Below, one piece after another: positions 25,563-33,120 of a stretch of DNA of 64,000 nt (the stretch's first letter is position 1; every line of letters begins with the position of its first letter). The stretch is from DASWJZ01 sp963814905 (GTDB lineage: Bacteria > Pseudomonadota > Alphaproteobacteria > Rhizobiales > Afifellaceae): positions 186,001 to 250,000 of the forward strand of contig CAWFEM010000015.1 in the NCBI GenBank assembly GCA_963814905.1, given 5' to 3'. The notes beneath the pieces were generated by a model. It had not been told where the DNA came from, made no database searches, and saw nothing but the letters and a program-made list of their open reading frames with translations. A program made the position numbers and the translations under genes.

Positions 25563-26185
25563 GCCGCCCTCATGCGGATCAGCGCGTCCACAGCGACAGC
25601 GCCCTTTCCCTCAGGCCGGACCATGAGCGGGTTGACGTCGAGCTCAACAAGTGTCGCGGCATTTGCCTCTGCGAAGCGGGCAATTGCAGCGGCCGCGGCC
25701 ACCGCCGCATCGATGTCGCCCGCCGGCCGACCGCGAAATCCGTGCAGCAGATGCGCCAATTTCAGTGACAAGATCGCCGCGCGTATCTCGTCGTCGGGCA
25801 CCGGCAGAAGGAGCGAAACCGCATCGGCAAAGAGCTCAGTCAGAACGCCGCCTGCGGCGACGGTCATCAGGAGCCCGAACTCTCCATCGCGTATGACGCC
25901 GATCAACAGCTCGGCGACCGCGTCGCTCACCATCGCCTCAACGAGGAGCCCGGCGCCGAATTCGGAGAGCGCCCGCGCGGCGGCCTGCACGTCGTCCTTT
26001 GACTTGAGATCGAGCCGGACCGCGCCGGCGTCGCTCTTGTGCGCAACGCCGAGCGCTTTTGTGGCCACGGGATAACCCAGCGTCTCAGCCGCGGCGACGG
26101 CGCATTCGCAGTCGCCCACAATACGGCCCGGCGGGGACGCCAGTCCGAATGCCGCAAGCGCCGCTTTCGCTTCGGCCTCGAACAT
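25559..26185 (-). CDS. ATP-grasp (beta) part of ADP-forming acyl-CoA ligase
   Basis: A 208-residue ATP-grasp domain of the NDP-forming acetyl-CoA synthetase family. It begins with the usual 'EAEAKAALAAFGLASPP', then 'YPVATKALGVAHKSDAGAV' (ATP-binding Lys, His, Lys) and 'GVLTELFADAVSLLLPV', and ends 'LVELDVNPLMVRPEGKGAV'. Its ATG lies only 2 bases after the stop of the CoA-binding part (TGACCATG) and has no ribosome-binding site. The frame is open back to 26308, overlapping that gene. In most relatives both parts are one polypeptide of about 700 residues. This is therefore either a split, coupled gene or the second half of a frameshifted one. Confidence 0.78.
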   Translation of the reverse strand: MFEAEAKAALAAFGLASPPGRIVGDCECAVAAAETLGYPVATKALGVAHKSDAGAVRLDLKSKDDVQAAARALSEFGAGLLVEAMVSDAVAELLIGVIRDGEFGLLMTVAAGGVLTELFADAVSLLLPVPDDEIRAAILSLKLAHLLHGFRGRPAGDIDAAVAAAAAIARFAEANAATLVELDVNPLMVRPEGKGAVAVDALIRMRAA

Positions 26186-26187
26186 GG

Positions 26188-27603
26188 TCAGGAGCGGCGC
26201 GTCCGAGGCCCGCGCGCCGCGAGCAGCGGTTTCGATGCCGGCTTCCGCCAGCATTCGCCGATAAAGACGGCGGCATCGAAAGCAGCCATCGCTTCTTCGA
26301 TCCCGCAAAGCGGGGCAATGCCGGCGGCCACGAATTCAACCGCCCGCGCTTCCGGCATGTTTTCGGGAAGCGTGGCGACAACCGCGACGGGCCGCTCGGT
26401 CCTTCGAGCCGCCTCGCGAACGGCCCCGGCCGCGGCGTCCCAATCGGCGTCGCCACAGCGATCGGCGCGTGGAAAATCGAGCACCAGCATCGACAGGTCG
26501 AAACCACAGCCGATCATGGCCGAGAAGGTCTCGGCCATCGCGTCCTCGCGCCCCCAGATGAAGGTATGATAGTCGAGCGGGTTCTCGATCGCGACCAGAT
26601 CGCTGAGCGTCGCCTTGACCAGCGCCTTCTCCTCAGCGCGTAGCGGGCGAAACCGAGCGGTATGACCGACGGCGGCGTCCGCCATGAGCGCCGCATCGCC
26701 GCCGGAACAGCTCATCGAACAGATATCGCGGCCGGCGGGCACGCCGTGGACGTGCAACAGTTTCAGCGCCTCAAGCAATTCCGGAAGGGATCTGAGACGC
26801 GGTATCGCCAGTCTTGCGAAGAAGGCTGCAATCCCGGCGTCCGACGGCGTGATCGACGCGGTATGCGAGAAGGCGGCGCGACGCCCCTGCTCCGACCTGC
26901 CGGCAACCACGGCCACGATGGGCTTGCGCATGTCGCGGGCGCGTCTCGCCAAGTCCTCAAAATGGACGACGTCCACAATCCCTTCAATGTGCAGACCGAC
27001 CGCCGTGACGCGTTCGTCTTCGATGAAGGCCGCGGCGATTTCCGCGAGGCTCGTCTGCGCCTGGTTGCCCGCCGACGCCACAAACGCGATCGGCAGACCC
27101 CGACGCTGCATCGTGATGTTGAGAGCGATGTTGGACGACTGCGTTACGATCGCGACGCCGGTGGTCACCGGGGTCCCGCCGTGGTGATCGGGCCAAAGCG
27201 GAACGCCATCGAGATAATTGATGAGACCGTAGCAATTGGGACCGACGATCGGCATGGCTCCGGCCGCCAGAACGAGCGCCTGCTGTAGCGCTCCACCGCT
27301 TTCCGCCTCGCGAAAACCTGAAGCGTAGCAAATTGCGCCGCCGGCGCCGCGGTCGGAGAGCGCGCGGACGATGTCGATCGTGGAGCCACGGTTTACGCCA
27401 ATGAAGGCAGCGTCGGGTGCTGCGGGAAGATCGGCGACGGAGCGGAAGCAGCGGCGGCGACCGATCTCGTCCCGCGACGGATGCACCGGCCAGATCTCGC
27501 CCGGAAAGCCCATCCGATCGCACTCGCGCACCACGCGCTCGGCCTCGCGTCCGCCGAAAACCGCGATCGACTTCGGACGAAGAAGGCGCTCGAGGCTCCG
27601 CAT
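26188..27603 (-). CDS. CoA-binding (alpha) part of ADP-forming acyl-CoA ligase, probable gamma-butyrobetaine/carnitine CoA ligase
   Basis: A 471-residue protein with a CoA-binding domain ('PKSIAVFGGREAERV', 'GPNCYGLINYLDG') and a succinyl-CoA ligase-like flavodoxin domain. The phospho-histidine loop is seen in 'RAAFSHTASITPSDAG', and 'MSCSGGDAALMADAAVG' begins the second repeat. It should activate a carboxylate with CoA and ATP. Lying between the acyl-CoA dehydrogenase and the CaiD-like hydratase, it is the likely ligase for gamma-butyrobetaine or crotonobetaine. The start is ATG 27603 (TGATG coupling to the dehydrogenase stop) or GTG 27606. The last residues 'GPRTRRS' diverge from the family, consistent with a frame change just before the stop. 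Confidence 0.8.
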   Translation of the reverse strand: MRSLERLLRPKSIAVFGGREAERVVRECDRMGFPGEIWPVHPSRDEIGRRRCFRSVADLPAAPDAAFIGVNRGSTIDIVRALSDRGAGGAICYASGFREAESGGALQQALVLAAGAMPIVGPNCYGLINYLDGVPLWPDHHGGTPVTTGVAIVTQSSNIALNITMQRRGLPIAFVASAGNQAQTSLAEIAAAFIEDERVTAVGLHIEGIVDVVHFEDLARRARDMRKPIVAVVAGRSEQGRRAAFSHTASITPSDAGIAAFFARLAIPRLRSLPELLEALKLLHVHGVPAGRDICSMSCSGGDAALMADAAVGHTARFRPLRAEEKALVKATLSDLVAIENPLDYHTFIWGREDAMAETFSAMIGCGFDLSMLVLDFPRADRCGDADWDAAAGAVREAARRTERPVAVVATLPENMPEARAVEFVAAGIAPLCGIEEAMAAFDAAVFIGECWRKPASKPLLAARGPRTRRS

Positions 27604-28763
27604 CACGAGCCGACCCGCCGCAACAGATCGCGGCTGATGATGTGGCGGTGTATTTCAGAGGTTCCGTCCCAGATGCGCTCCACCCGCGCGTCGCGCCAGA
27701 AGCGCTCCAGCGGCAGGTCGGCCATCAGGCCCATGCCACCGTGGATCTGGATCGCCTCGTCGGTCACGCGGGCCAGCATCTCGGTGGCGAAAAGCTTGGC
27801 GGAGGATATCTCGCGCGTCGTCTCGAGCCCCTGATCGACGCGCCAGGCGGCGGCAAGCGTCAGCCAGTCGGCCGCGTCGATCTCAGTGATCATGTCGGCG
27901 AGCTTGAAAGAGACACCCTGGAAGCGCCCGATCGTCTGGCCGAACTGCTTCCGTGTCGCCGCGTAGTGCAGCGACAAGTCGAAGGCACGGCGCGCGCGAC
28001 CGACGGCCATGGCCGCCACCGTCAGTCTTGTCCCGGAAAGCCACTCGTTCATCGCGTCGTAGCCGCGATGCGCTTCGCCTAGAACCTGCGCGGCAGGCAG
28101 CCGGCAATCGTCGAAGGAAAGGATCGCGTTGCGGTAGCCGCGATGCGAGACGGAGTCGTAGCCCGGCCGAATCTCAAAGCCGGGAGTGTCGCGGTCGACG
28201 AGGAACGCGGTGATGGCCTTCTTCTTCCCGGACGGGGTCTCCTCCTCGCCGGAGGCGGCGAAAACGATACAGAAATCCGCCTTCTCGGCGTGGCTGATGA
28301 AATGCTTGGTGCCGTTCAACACCCAGTCGGCGCCATCGGGCCGGGCCGTGCATTTCATCGAGCGCATATCGGAGCCGGCCTCCGGCTCGGTCATGGCAAG
28401 CGCGTCGAGCTTCTCGCCGCGGATGCAGGGGAGCAGATATCTTTCGCGCTGCTCACCCTGGCAGGCCATGAGGATGTTGGAAGGCCTCCCCCAGTAGGTG
28501 ACGAGCGCAAGCGAGGCGCGACCAAGTTCGCGCTCCAGGAGCGTGAGGGTCAGCGTATCGAGCCCGCCCCCGCCAAGCTCCGCCGGCATGTTCGGCGCAT
28601 AGAAGCCAAGCGCGATCACCTTCTCCTGGACCCGTCGCGCCATCTGCGGCGGAACGTCGTTCAGCCGCTCGACCTCGCGCTCCAGCGGATAAAGCTCCGA
28701 CTCCACGAAACCGCGGACGGTCTTCACGACCATCTCCTGCTCCGTGGTCAGGGCGAAATTCAT
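27603..28763 (-). CDS. Acyl-CoA dehydrogenase (probable gamma-butyrobetainyl-CoA/crotonobetainyl-CoA dehydrogenase)
   Basis: A 386-residue flavoprotein of the acyl-CoA dehydrogenase family. Recognisable segments are 'AMTEPEAGSDMRSMKCTA' (FAD/substrate binding), 'WVLNGTKHFISHAEKADF', 'KQFGQTIGRFQGVSFKLAD' and 'QIHGGMGLMADLPLERFWRDA'. The C-terminal catalytic segment reads 'RIWDGTSEIHRHIISR', with Asp where most of the family has the catalytic Glu of YEGT. Context makes it the step from gamma-butyrobetainyl-CoA to crotonobetainyl-CoA, as CaiA in reverse. Its ATG overlaps the preceding stop by 4 bases. The electron acceptor, probably an ETF, is not encoded here. Confidence 0.85.
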   Translation of the reverse strand: MNFALTTEQEMVVKTVRGFVESELYPLEREVERLNDVPPQMARRVQEKVIALGFYAPNMPAELGGGGLDTLTLTLLERELGRASLALVTYWGRPSNILMACQGEQRERYLLPCIRGEKLDALAMTEPEAGSDMRSMKCTARPDGADWVLNGTKHFISHAEKADFCIVFAASGEEETPSGKKKAITAFLVDRDTPGFEIRPGYDSVSHRGYRNAILSFDDCRLPAAQVLGEAHRGYDAMNEWLSGTRLTVAAMAVGRARRAFDLSLHYAATRKQFGQTIGRFQGVSFKLADMITEIDAADWLTLAAAWRVDQGLETTREISSAKLFATEMLARVTDEAIQIHGGMGLMADLPLERFWRDARVERIWDGTSEIHRHIISRDLLRRVGS

Positions 28764-30277
28764 GCGGCCGCTCCACGCCGCATCCGCTGCCCCACACTGC
28801 GGCCGGCCTGCTCGGGCAGGGGAAGCGCCGCATGCGCGTCGGCGACCTCCCGAAGCTTGGCGAGCACCGCGGGTTCCGCAGCACGTGCGCGACCTGCTTT
28901 CGTGTCGACGGAGAGAAGCATCTGCTCGGCCGTGGCGAGGAGATCGCCGCTTGGCGTGTGGATCAACCGGTAGAAGACGTGCAGCCGCTTTTCGTCGACC
29001 GAGAGGATTTGAGCCGTCGTATGGATCGGTTCCAGCGCCCGCACTTCCTGCAAGTGCATGATGTGCGTTTCGACCGTATAGAAGCTCAGGCCGCGGTCAT
29101 GGTACGCCCGATCGACGCCCGCGAAGAGCAGCAACGCGTCCGACGTATCGCCGAAGACTTGCAGATAACGGCCTTCGGTCATGTGGCCGTTGTAGTCGGT
29201 CCAATCCGGCGCGACGCGCGACGTGTAGAGCTGGAGTGGAGCGGAAAGGTCTTGCGCGCTCTTTGCGGCTTCATGATGCGCGCGCTGGAAGAGCCGGTCC
29301 TCGTAGTCCTTCAGGAGCTCGCCGGCGCCCCAACCATTGCCGCCATTCTGCGCCCGCAAAGCCTGCAGGATAGCGACCAGATTGTCGTCGCGGATGCGCT
29401 CCAGCTCGCGGATCGAGTAGCCGTTCGCCTGCGCGTCCGACTGCGCCGCTATCTTGTCGATGAGCGCGTCGTCGAGCTTCGGCACGTCCATCAGGCGCGT
29501 CCACGGCCAGGCAAGCGCCGGCCCGAACTGCTGCATGAAGTGGCGCATCCCGGGCTCACCGCCGGCGATGCGGTAGGTCATGAACGTTCCCATCTGCGCC
29601 CAGCGCAGGCCGAACGAGTAGCGGATGACGTCGTCGATCTCTTGCGCCGTCGCAACGTCGTCATGAACGAGCCAAAGCGCTTCGCGCCACAGTGCCTCCA
29701 GGAGCCGGTCGCCAATGAAGGCGTCGATCTCCTTGCGCACCACCAGCGGCTTCATGCCGATCGCGCCGAAGAAGGCCTGCGCGCGGGAGACGCTCGACGG
29801 GGCGGTCTTCTTCCCGGCCACGATCTCCACCAGCGGCAGCAGATAGACCGGATTGAAGGGATGCGCGATGAAGAGCCGCTCGGGACGCCGCATCTCAGCT
29901 TGCAGATCGGATGGAAGCAGGCCCGAAGTGGACGAGCCGATCAATGCATCGGGCGGTGCGTGCCGATCGATCTCGGCGAGGAGCTTGCGCTTCAGCTCCA
30001 GCCGCTCCGGTGCGCTCTCCTGCACGACGTCGGCGTCGGCGACCGCTCGCTCGACCGTGTCGACGAAACGAAGAGCGCCGCGCTTCCCCGGCGGAGCGTT
30101 TGTAAGCTTGGCGAAGGCGCGATCGGCATTGGCGATCACCTCGCCGATCTTGCGTTCGCTCTCCGGGTCGGGGTCGTAGACCGCGACGTCGATGCCGTTC
30201 TGCACGAAGCGGGCCGCCCAGCCGGCGCCGATGACGCCGCCTCCGATGATCGCTGCCCGTTTCACCTCGGCGGCCAT
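28760..30277 (-). CDS. L-carnitine dehydrogenase fused to betainyl-CoA thioesterase
   Basis: A 505-residue fusion. Residues 1-325 form a 3-hydroxyacyl-CoA-dehydrogenase-fold enzyme matching L-carnitine 3-dehydrogenase: 'IIGGGVIGAGWAARFVQNG', 'SSTSGLLPSDLQ', 'AHPFNPVYLLPLVEIV' and 'GLRWAQMGTFMTYRIAGG'. Residues from about 345 form a hotdog thioesterase domain with 'VAPDWTDYNGHMTEGRYL'. Known carnitine catabolism oxidises L-carnitine to 3-dehydrocarnitine, which a BKACE enzyme converts with acetyl-CoA to acetoacetate and betainyl-CoA; the thioesterase releases glycine betaine. The BKACE gene lies immediately upstream, so one operon holds all three activities. The first and last steps are physically linked in this protein. 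Confidence 0.9.
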   Translation of the reverse strand: MAAEVKRAAIIGGGVIGAGWAARFVQNGIDVAVYDPDPESERKIGEVIANADRAFAKLTNAPPGKRGALRFVDTVERAVADADVVQESAPERLELKRKLLAEIDRHAPPDALIGSSTSGLLPSDLQAEMRRPERLFIAHPFNPVYLLPLVEIVAGKKTAPSSVSRAQAFFGAIGMKPLVVRKEIDAFIGDRLLEALWREALWLVHDDVATAQEIDDVIRYSFGLRWAQMGTFMTYRIAGGEPGMRHFMQQFGPALAWPWTRLMDVPKLDDALIDKIAAQSDAQANGYSIRELERIRDDNLVAILQALRAQNGGNGWGAGELLKDYEDRLFQRAHHEAAKSAQDLSAPLQLYTSRVAPDWTDYNGHMTEGRYLQVFGDTSDALLLFAGVDRAYHDRGLSFYTVETHIMHLQEVRALEPIHTTAQILSVDEKRLHVFYRLIHTPSGDLLATAEQMLLSVDTKAGRARAAEPAVLAKLREVADAHAALPLPEQAGRSVGQRMRRGAAA

Positions 30278-31185
30278 CTCAACCCCGCTTCACGAGCTTC
30301 AGCTTGGTGCGAACTTCGGCGGGCGAGAGCACCCGCGCGCCCATGCCGGTGACGACGGTCGGCGGCGCGTTCGACAAGCGCGCCGTTGGTCGCAAGCTCG
30401 CCCTTGCCGAGCCACAGATTGTCCTCCAGCCCGACGCGGACATTTCCGCCGGCAAGCACGGCGAGCGCGGCATAGGGAAGCTCGTTCCGGCCGATCGAGA
30501 ACGCGGAGAAGACCCAACTCTCCGGCAGGTTTCCAACGAGTGCCATGAGCGTTGCGATATCGTCCGGCGCGCCCCACGGAATTCCCATGCAGAGCTGCAC
30601 CAGTACCGGGTCGTCGATCAGGCCCTGGTCCTTGAGCCATTTGGCGAGGACCAGGTGTCCGCCGTCGAAAACCTCGATTTCCGGGCGGACGCCGAGCGCC
30701 TGGATGCTGCCGGCCATGGCCTTCAGCATGGCCGGCGTGTTGGTCATGACGTAGTCGCCCTCGCCGAAATTCATTGAGCCGCAATCGAGCGTGCATATCT
30801 CCGGCAGAAGCTCCGTCACATGAGCCAGACGCTCGCTTGCGCCCGCCATATCGGTCCCGGCATCGGCTGGCGGGAGAGGCCGTTCGGCCGAGCCGAGGAC
30901 GAGATCGCCGCCCATCCCCGCGGTCAGGTTGATCACCACGTCTGTGTCGGATGCGCGGATGCGGTCGACCACCTCGCGAAAAAGCTTTGGATCGCGTGCG
31001 CCTTTGCCTGTGGCCGGATCGCGCACATGGATGTGCGCCACGGCCGCGCCCGCTTTCGCCGCTTCGATCGCCGCGGCGGCAATCTCGGCGGGTGTCACCG
31101 GAACTTTTTCGGAACGCCCGACCGTGTCGCCGGCGCCGGTGACGGCGCAGGTGATGAACACCTCGCGGGCCATGGACAGCGGCAC
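30262..31185 (-). CDS. BKACE-family 3-keto acid cleavage enzyme (dehydrocarnitine cleavage), 3' end frameshifted
   Basis: A beta-keto acid cleavage enzyme (DUF849), a zinc TIM barrel. Metal and substrate motifs are visible: 'ITCAVTGAGDTVGRSEKVPVT', 'AAVAHIHVRDPATGKG', 'TLDCGSMNFGEGDYVMTNT' and 'VRVGLEDNLWLGKGELATN'. GTG 31185 follows GGGAGG at 5 bases and is preferred; ATG 31173 is the alternative. After 'NGALVERA' the frame runs into an unrelated tail. Skipping one base near 30356-30362 gives 'DVVTGMGARVLSPAEVRTK', a normal C-terminus ending at 30279, one base before the next start codon. It would act on 3-dehydrocarnitine. Confidence 0.83.
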   Translation of the reverse strand: MPLSMAREVFITCAVTGAGDTVGRSEKVPVTPAEIAAAAIEAAKAGAAVAHIHVRDPATGKGARDPKLFREVVDRIRASDTDVVINLTAGMGGDLVLGSAERPLPPADAGTDMAGASERLAHVTELLPEICTLDCGSMNFGEGDYVMTNTPAMLKAMAGSIQALGVRPEIEVFDGGHLVLAKWLKDQGLIDDPVLVQLCMGIPWGAPDDIATLMALVGNLPESWVFSAFSIGRNELPYAALAVLAGGNVRVGLEDNLWLGKGELATNGALVERAADRRHRHGRAGALARRSSHQAEAREAGLRWPPR

Positions 31186-31240
31186 GGCGTCCTCCCAGCG
31201 CTCTCCCGGTAGAAAGACTGCGCCCGAACGCCGCAGACTG

Positions 31241-31267
31241 TGATACGTTTCCCGCAGCGTTTGATAC
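31241..31267. promoter_or_regulatory. Direct repeat TGATAC, 21-bp spacing, in divergent promoter
   Basis: TGATAC occurs at 31241-31246 and 31262-31267, exactly two helical turns apart, in the 92-bp gap between the BKACE operon and the divergent AraC-family gene. AraC-type proteins often bind direct repeats spaced by two turns. It is a candidate site for the adjacent regulator. Confidence 0.35.
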
Positions 31268-31277
31268 TGAAACCGCA

Positions 31278-32273
31278 ATGAGCACGCTGTTCGCGCCAGC
31301 TTCCGAGCCACTCGACATCGATTTTCTCGTCCTGCCCGATGTCTCGTTGCTCTCGCTCGCCGCCACGATCGAGCCGCTGCGCGCGGCCAATCGGGTAGCC
31401 GGTCGCGTACTTTACCGGCGGCGGCTTCTCAGCCCCGATGGCCGCGCAGTTCCCACATCCGGCGGCCTGCCGATCCCGGTTGAGGCACCCTTCTCCTCAG
31501 ACGACGCGCGCGACTGCCTCGTCGTCGTGGCGGCCTTCAACGTGGCGACGCATGCGCGCCCGCCGCTGCTTGCCGCGCTCCGCCGTGTCGCGCGGCGAAG
31601 TGTCACCATCGGCGGGGTGGAATCGGGATCGTGGGTGCTGGCAATGGCCGGCCTCCTGAACGGTCGCTCCGCCACCACGCACTGGGAGGATCTTGAAGAA
31701 TTTGGTGCGCGCTTTCCCGAGATCGACGTGCGGCCGGACCGCTACGTGATCGACGGCGCGCGCTTTACCACGGGCGGCGCCTCGCCGGCGCTCGACCTGA
31801 TGCTGCATCTGATCCGCGCCCGCCACGGGCATGCGCTGGCGCTCGATGTGGCGAGCATCTTCATCTACGACGAGCTGCGCGCGGCCGTTGACCCGCAGCC
31901 CATGGTCTCGCTCGGCCGGCTCGGCCGCGAGGAGCCGCGCGTGGCCGCCGCGATCCGCATCATGGAAGAGCGCATCGAAAGACCGGTCGCCATTCCGCGC
32001 GTGGCGCAGCAGGCCGGAATTGGCGCGCGGATGCTGGAAACGCTTTTCGCCAGGACGGTCGGGATGTCGCCGCGCGGCTATTACGCAGCGCTGAGATTGA
32101 ATGCCGGGCGGCGGCTTGTTCTTGAGACCCAGAAGAGCATGACGGAGATCGCGGCGCAGACCGGGTTTGCCTCCGCTTCCGCCTTTGCGCGAAGCTTTCG
32201 AGGCCGCTTCGGCGAGAGCCCGCGCGCAGCCCGAGTGCGCCGGAGGGCCGGCTCGATCGGCTTCCTGGGCTGA
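31278..32273 (+). CDS. GlxA-type AraC-family transcriptional regulator (CdhR-like)
   Basis: A 331-residue regulator with an N-terminal DJ-1/PfpI amidotransferase-like ligand domain (about 10-190, 'GGVESGSWVLAMAGLLNGR') and a C-terminal AraC double helix-turn-helix (about 225-320: 'AIPRVAQQAGIGARMLETLF' and 'MTEIAAQTGFASASAFARSF'). This architecture is that of CdhR and GbdR, activators of carnitine and glycine betaine catabolism in Pseudomonas. It is divergent from the carnitine operon, so it is the obvious activator. No ribosome-binding site is visible before ATG 31278. Confidence 0.88.
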   Translation: MSTLFAPASEPLDIDFLVLPDVSLLSLAATIEPLRAANRVAGRVLYRRRLLSPDGRAVPTSGGLPIPVEAPFSSDDARDCLVVVAAFNVATHARPPLLAALRRVARRSVTIGGVESGSWVLAMAGLLNGRSATTHWEDLEEFGARFPEIDVRPDRYVIDGARFTTGGASPALDLMLHLIRARHGHALALDVASIFIYDELRAAVDPQPMVSLGRLGREEPRVAAAIRIMEERIERPVAIPRVAQQAGIGARMLETLFARTVGMSPRGYYAALRLNAGRRLVLETQKSMTEIAAQTGFASASAFARSFRGRFGESPRAARVRRRAGSIGFLG

Positions 32274-32346
32274 GCGCCCATCACGGTCGCCTCCGCAGAC
32301 TTCGGCCATCGGTGCTCGCAGGCCGACCGGCGCGTTGTCCCAAGGA

Positions 32347-33120
32347 CTAGGCACCCATGCCAAGGAACGTCCAGATCGGCTCGACCTGACCGTCAAGCAT
32401 ATGGCGGCCTTCCAGAATCGGATGGCTCCGCCGCGCGGCCTCGGCCAGGAGCGCGGTGACCGGCGGCTTCATGATCGCGTCCGCCACAAGAGTGGAGGGA
32501 GCGATCCGACCGAGGTCGAACGGTAGCGGGTCATCGGGCCGCATGCCGGCCGGCGTGGCGTTGACGGCGATGTCGACGGAAGCGTCCGGAACCCCTTGCC
32601 ATGCTTGTCCGGGCCACGTTCGCTCAAGCTGTGCGACCGCCGCATCCGCCTTGGCGCGATCTTGGTCGCTGATCGTGATCGCGGCGGCGCCGGCGCTCAG
32701 GAGCGCGCCTGCAATCGCCAGACCGGCGCCGCCCGCGCCGACGATCGACACGCGCTTGCCGGCAGCCGTGACACCGCGGACCATCAGGGCGTTCAGGAAG
32801 CCGACACCATCGAACAGATCCGCCTCCCAGCCGTCGGACACGGGCCTCAACACGTTGGCCGCGCCGACCAACTCGACGCGCTCTGAACGGCGAACAGCGA
32901 TGCCGGCAGCCTCGAGCTTGTGTGGAATAGTGACGATTACGCCACCCACGTTCCGGGCGAGACGCAGCGACGCAAGTATCAGTTCAAGACGCCCGAGCGG
33001 CACTTCGAGCGGCACCATGACGGCGTCGACGCCGCGCTCAGCATAGAGCGCGTTGAAGACATCAGGCGATCTGACCTGAGCGACCGGGTCGCCGAGGATG
33101 GCATAGACCGTGCGGGTCAT
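32347..33120 (-). CDS. Shikimate/quinate dehydrogenase-like (AroE family) protein
   Basis: A 257-residue AroE-family dehydrogenase. The substrate domain has 'VAQVRSPDVFNALY', 'GVIVTIPHK' (catalytic Lys), 'VGAANVL' (Asn) and 'FDGVGFLNAL' (catalytic Asp). The NAD(P) domain has 'VSIVGAGGAGLAIAGALL', and the C-terminal helix has 'GRHMLDGQVEPIWTFLG'. All the expected catalytic residues are present. Its place in a degradative operon with GMC oxidoreductase and CoA-transferase, and the atypical short N-terminus 'MTRTVYAILGDP', argue for a catabolic paralogue acting on a cyclic hydroxy acid rather than biosynthetic AroE. The ATG overlaps the GMC gene stop (ATGA). Confidence 0.85.
   Translation of the reverse strand: MTRTVYAILGDPVAQVRSPDVFNALYAERGVDAVMVPLEVPLGRLELILASLRLARNVGGVIVTIPHKLEAAGIAVRRSERVELVGAANVLRPVSDGWEADLFDGVGFLNALMVRGVTAAGKRVSIVGAGGAGLAIAGALLSAGAAAITISDQDRAKADAAVAQLERTWPGQAWQGVPDASVDIAVNATPAGMRPDDPLPFDLGRIAPSTLVADAIMKPPVTALLAEAARRSHPILEGRHMLDGQVEPIWTFLGMGA

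Noticed and set aside
32347..33120. Biosynthetic aroE
   Set aside because: Catalytic residues are present, but the operon context and divergent N-terminus point to a catabolic paralogue.
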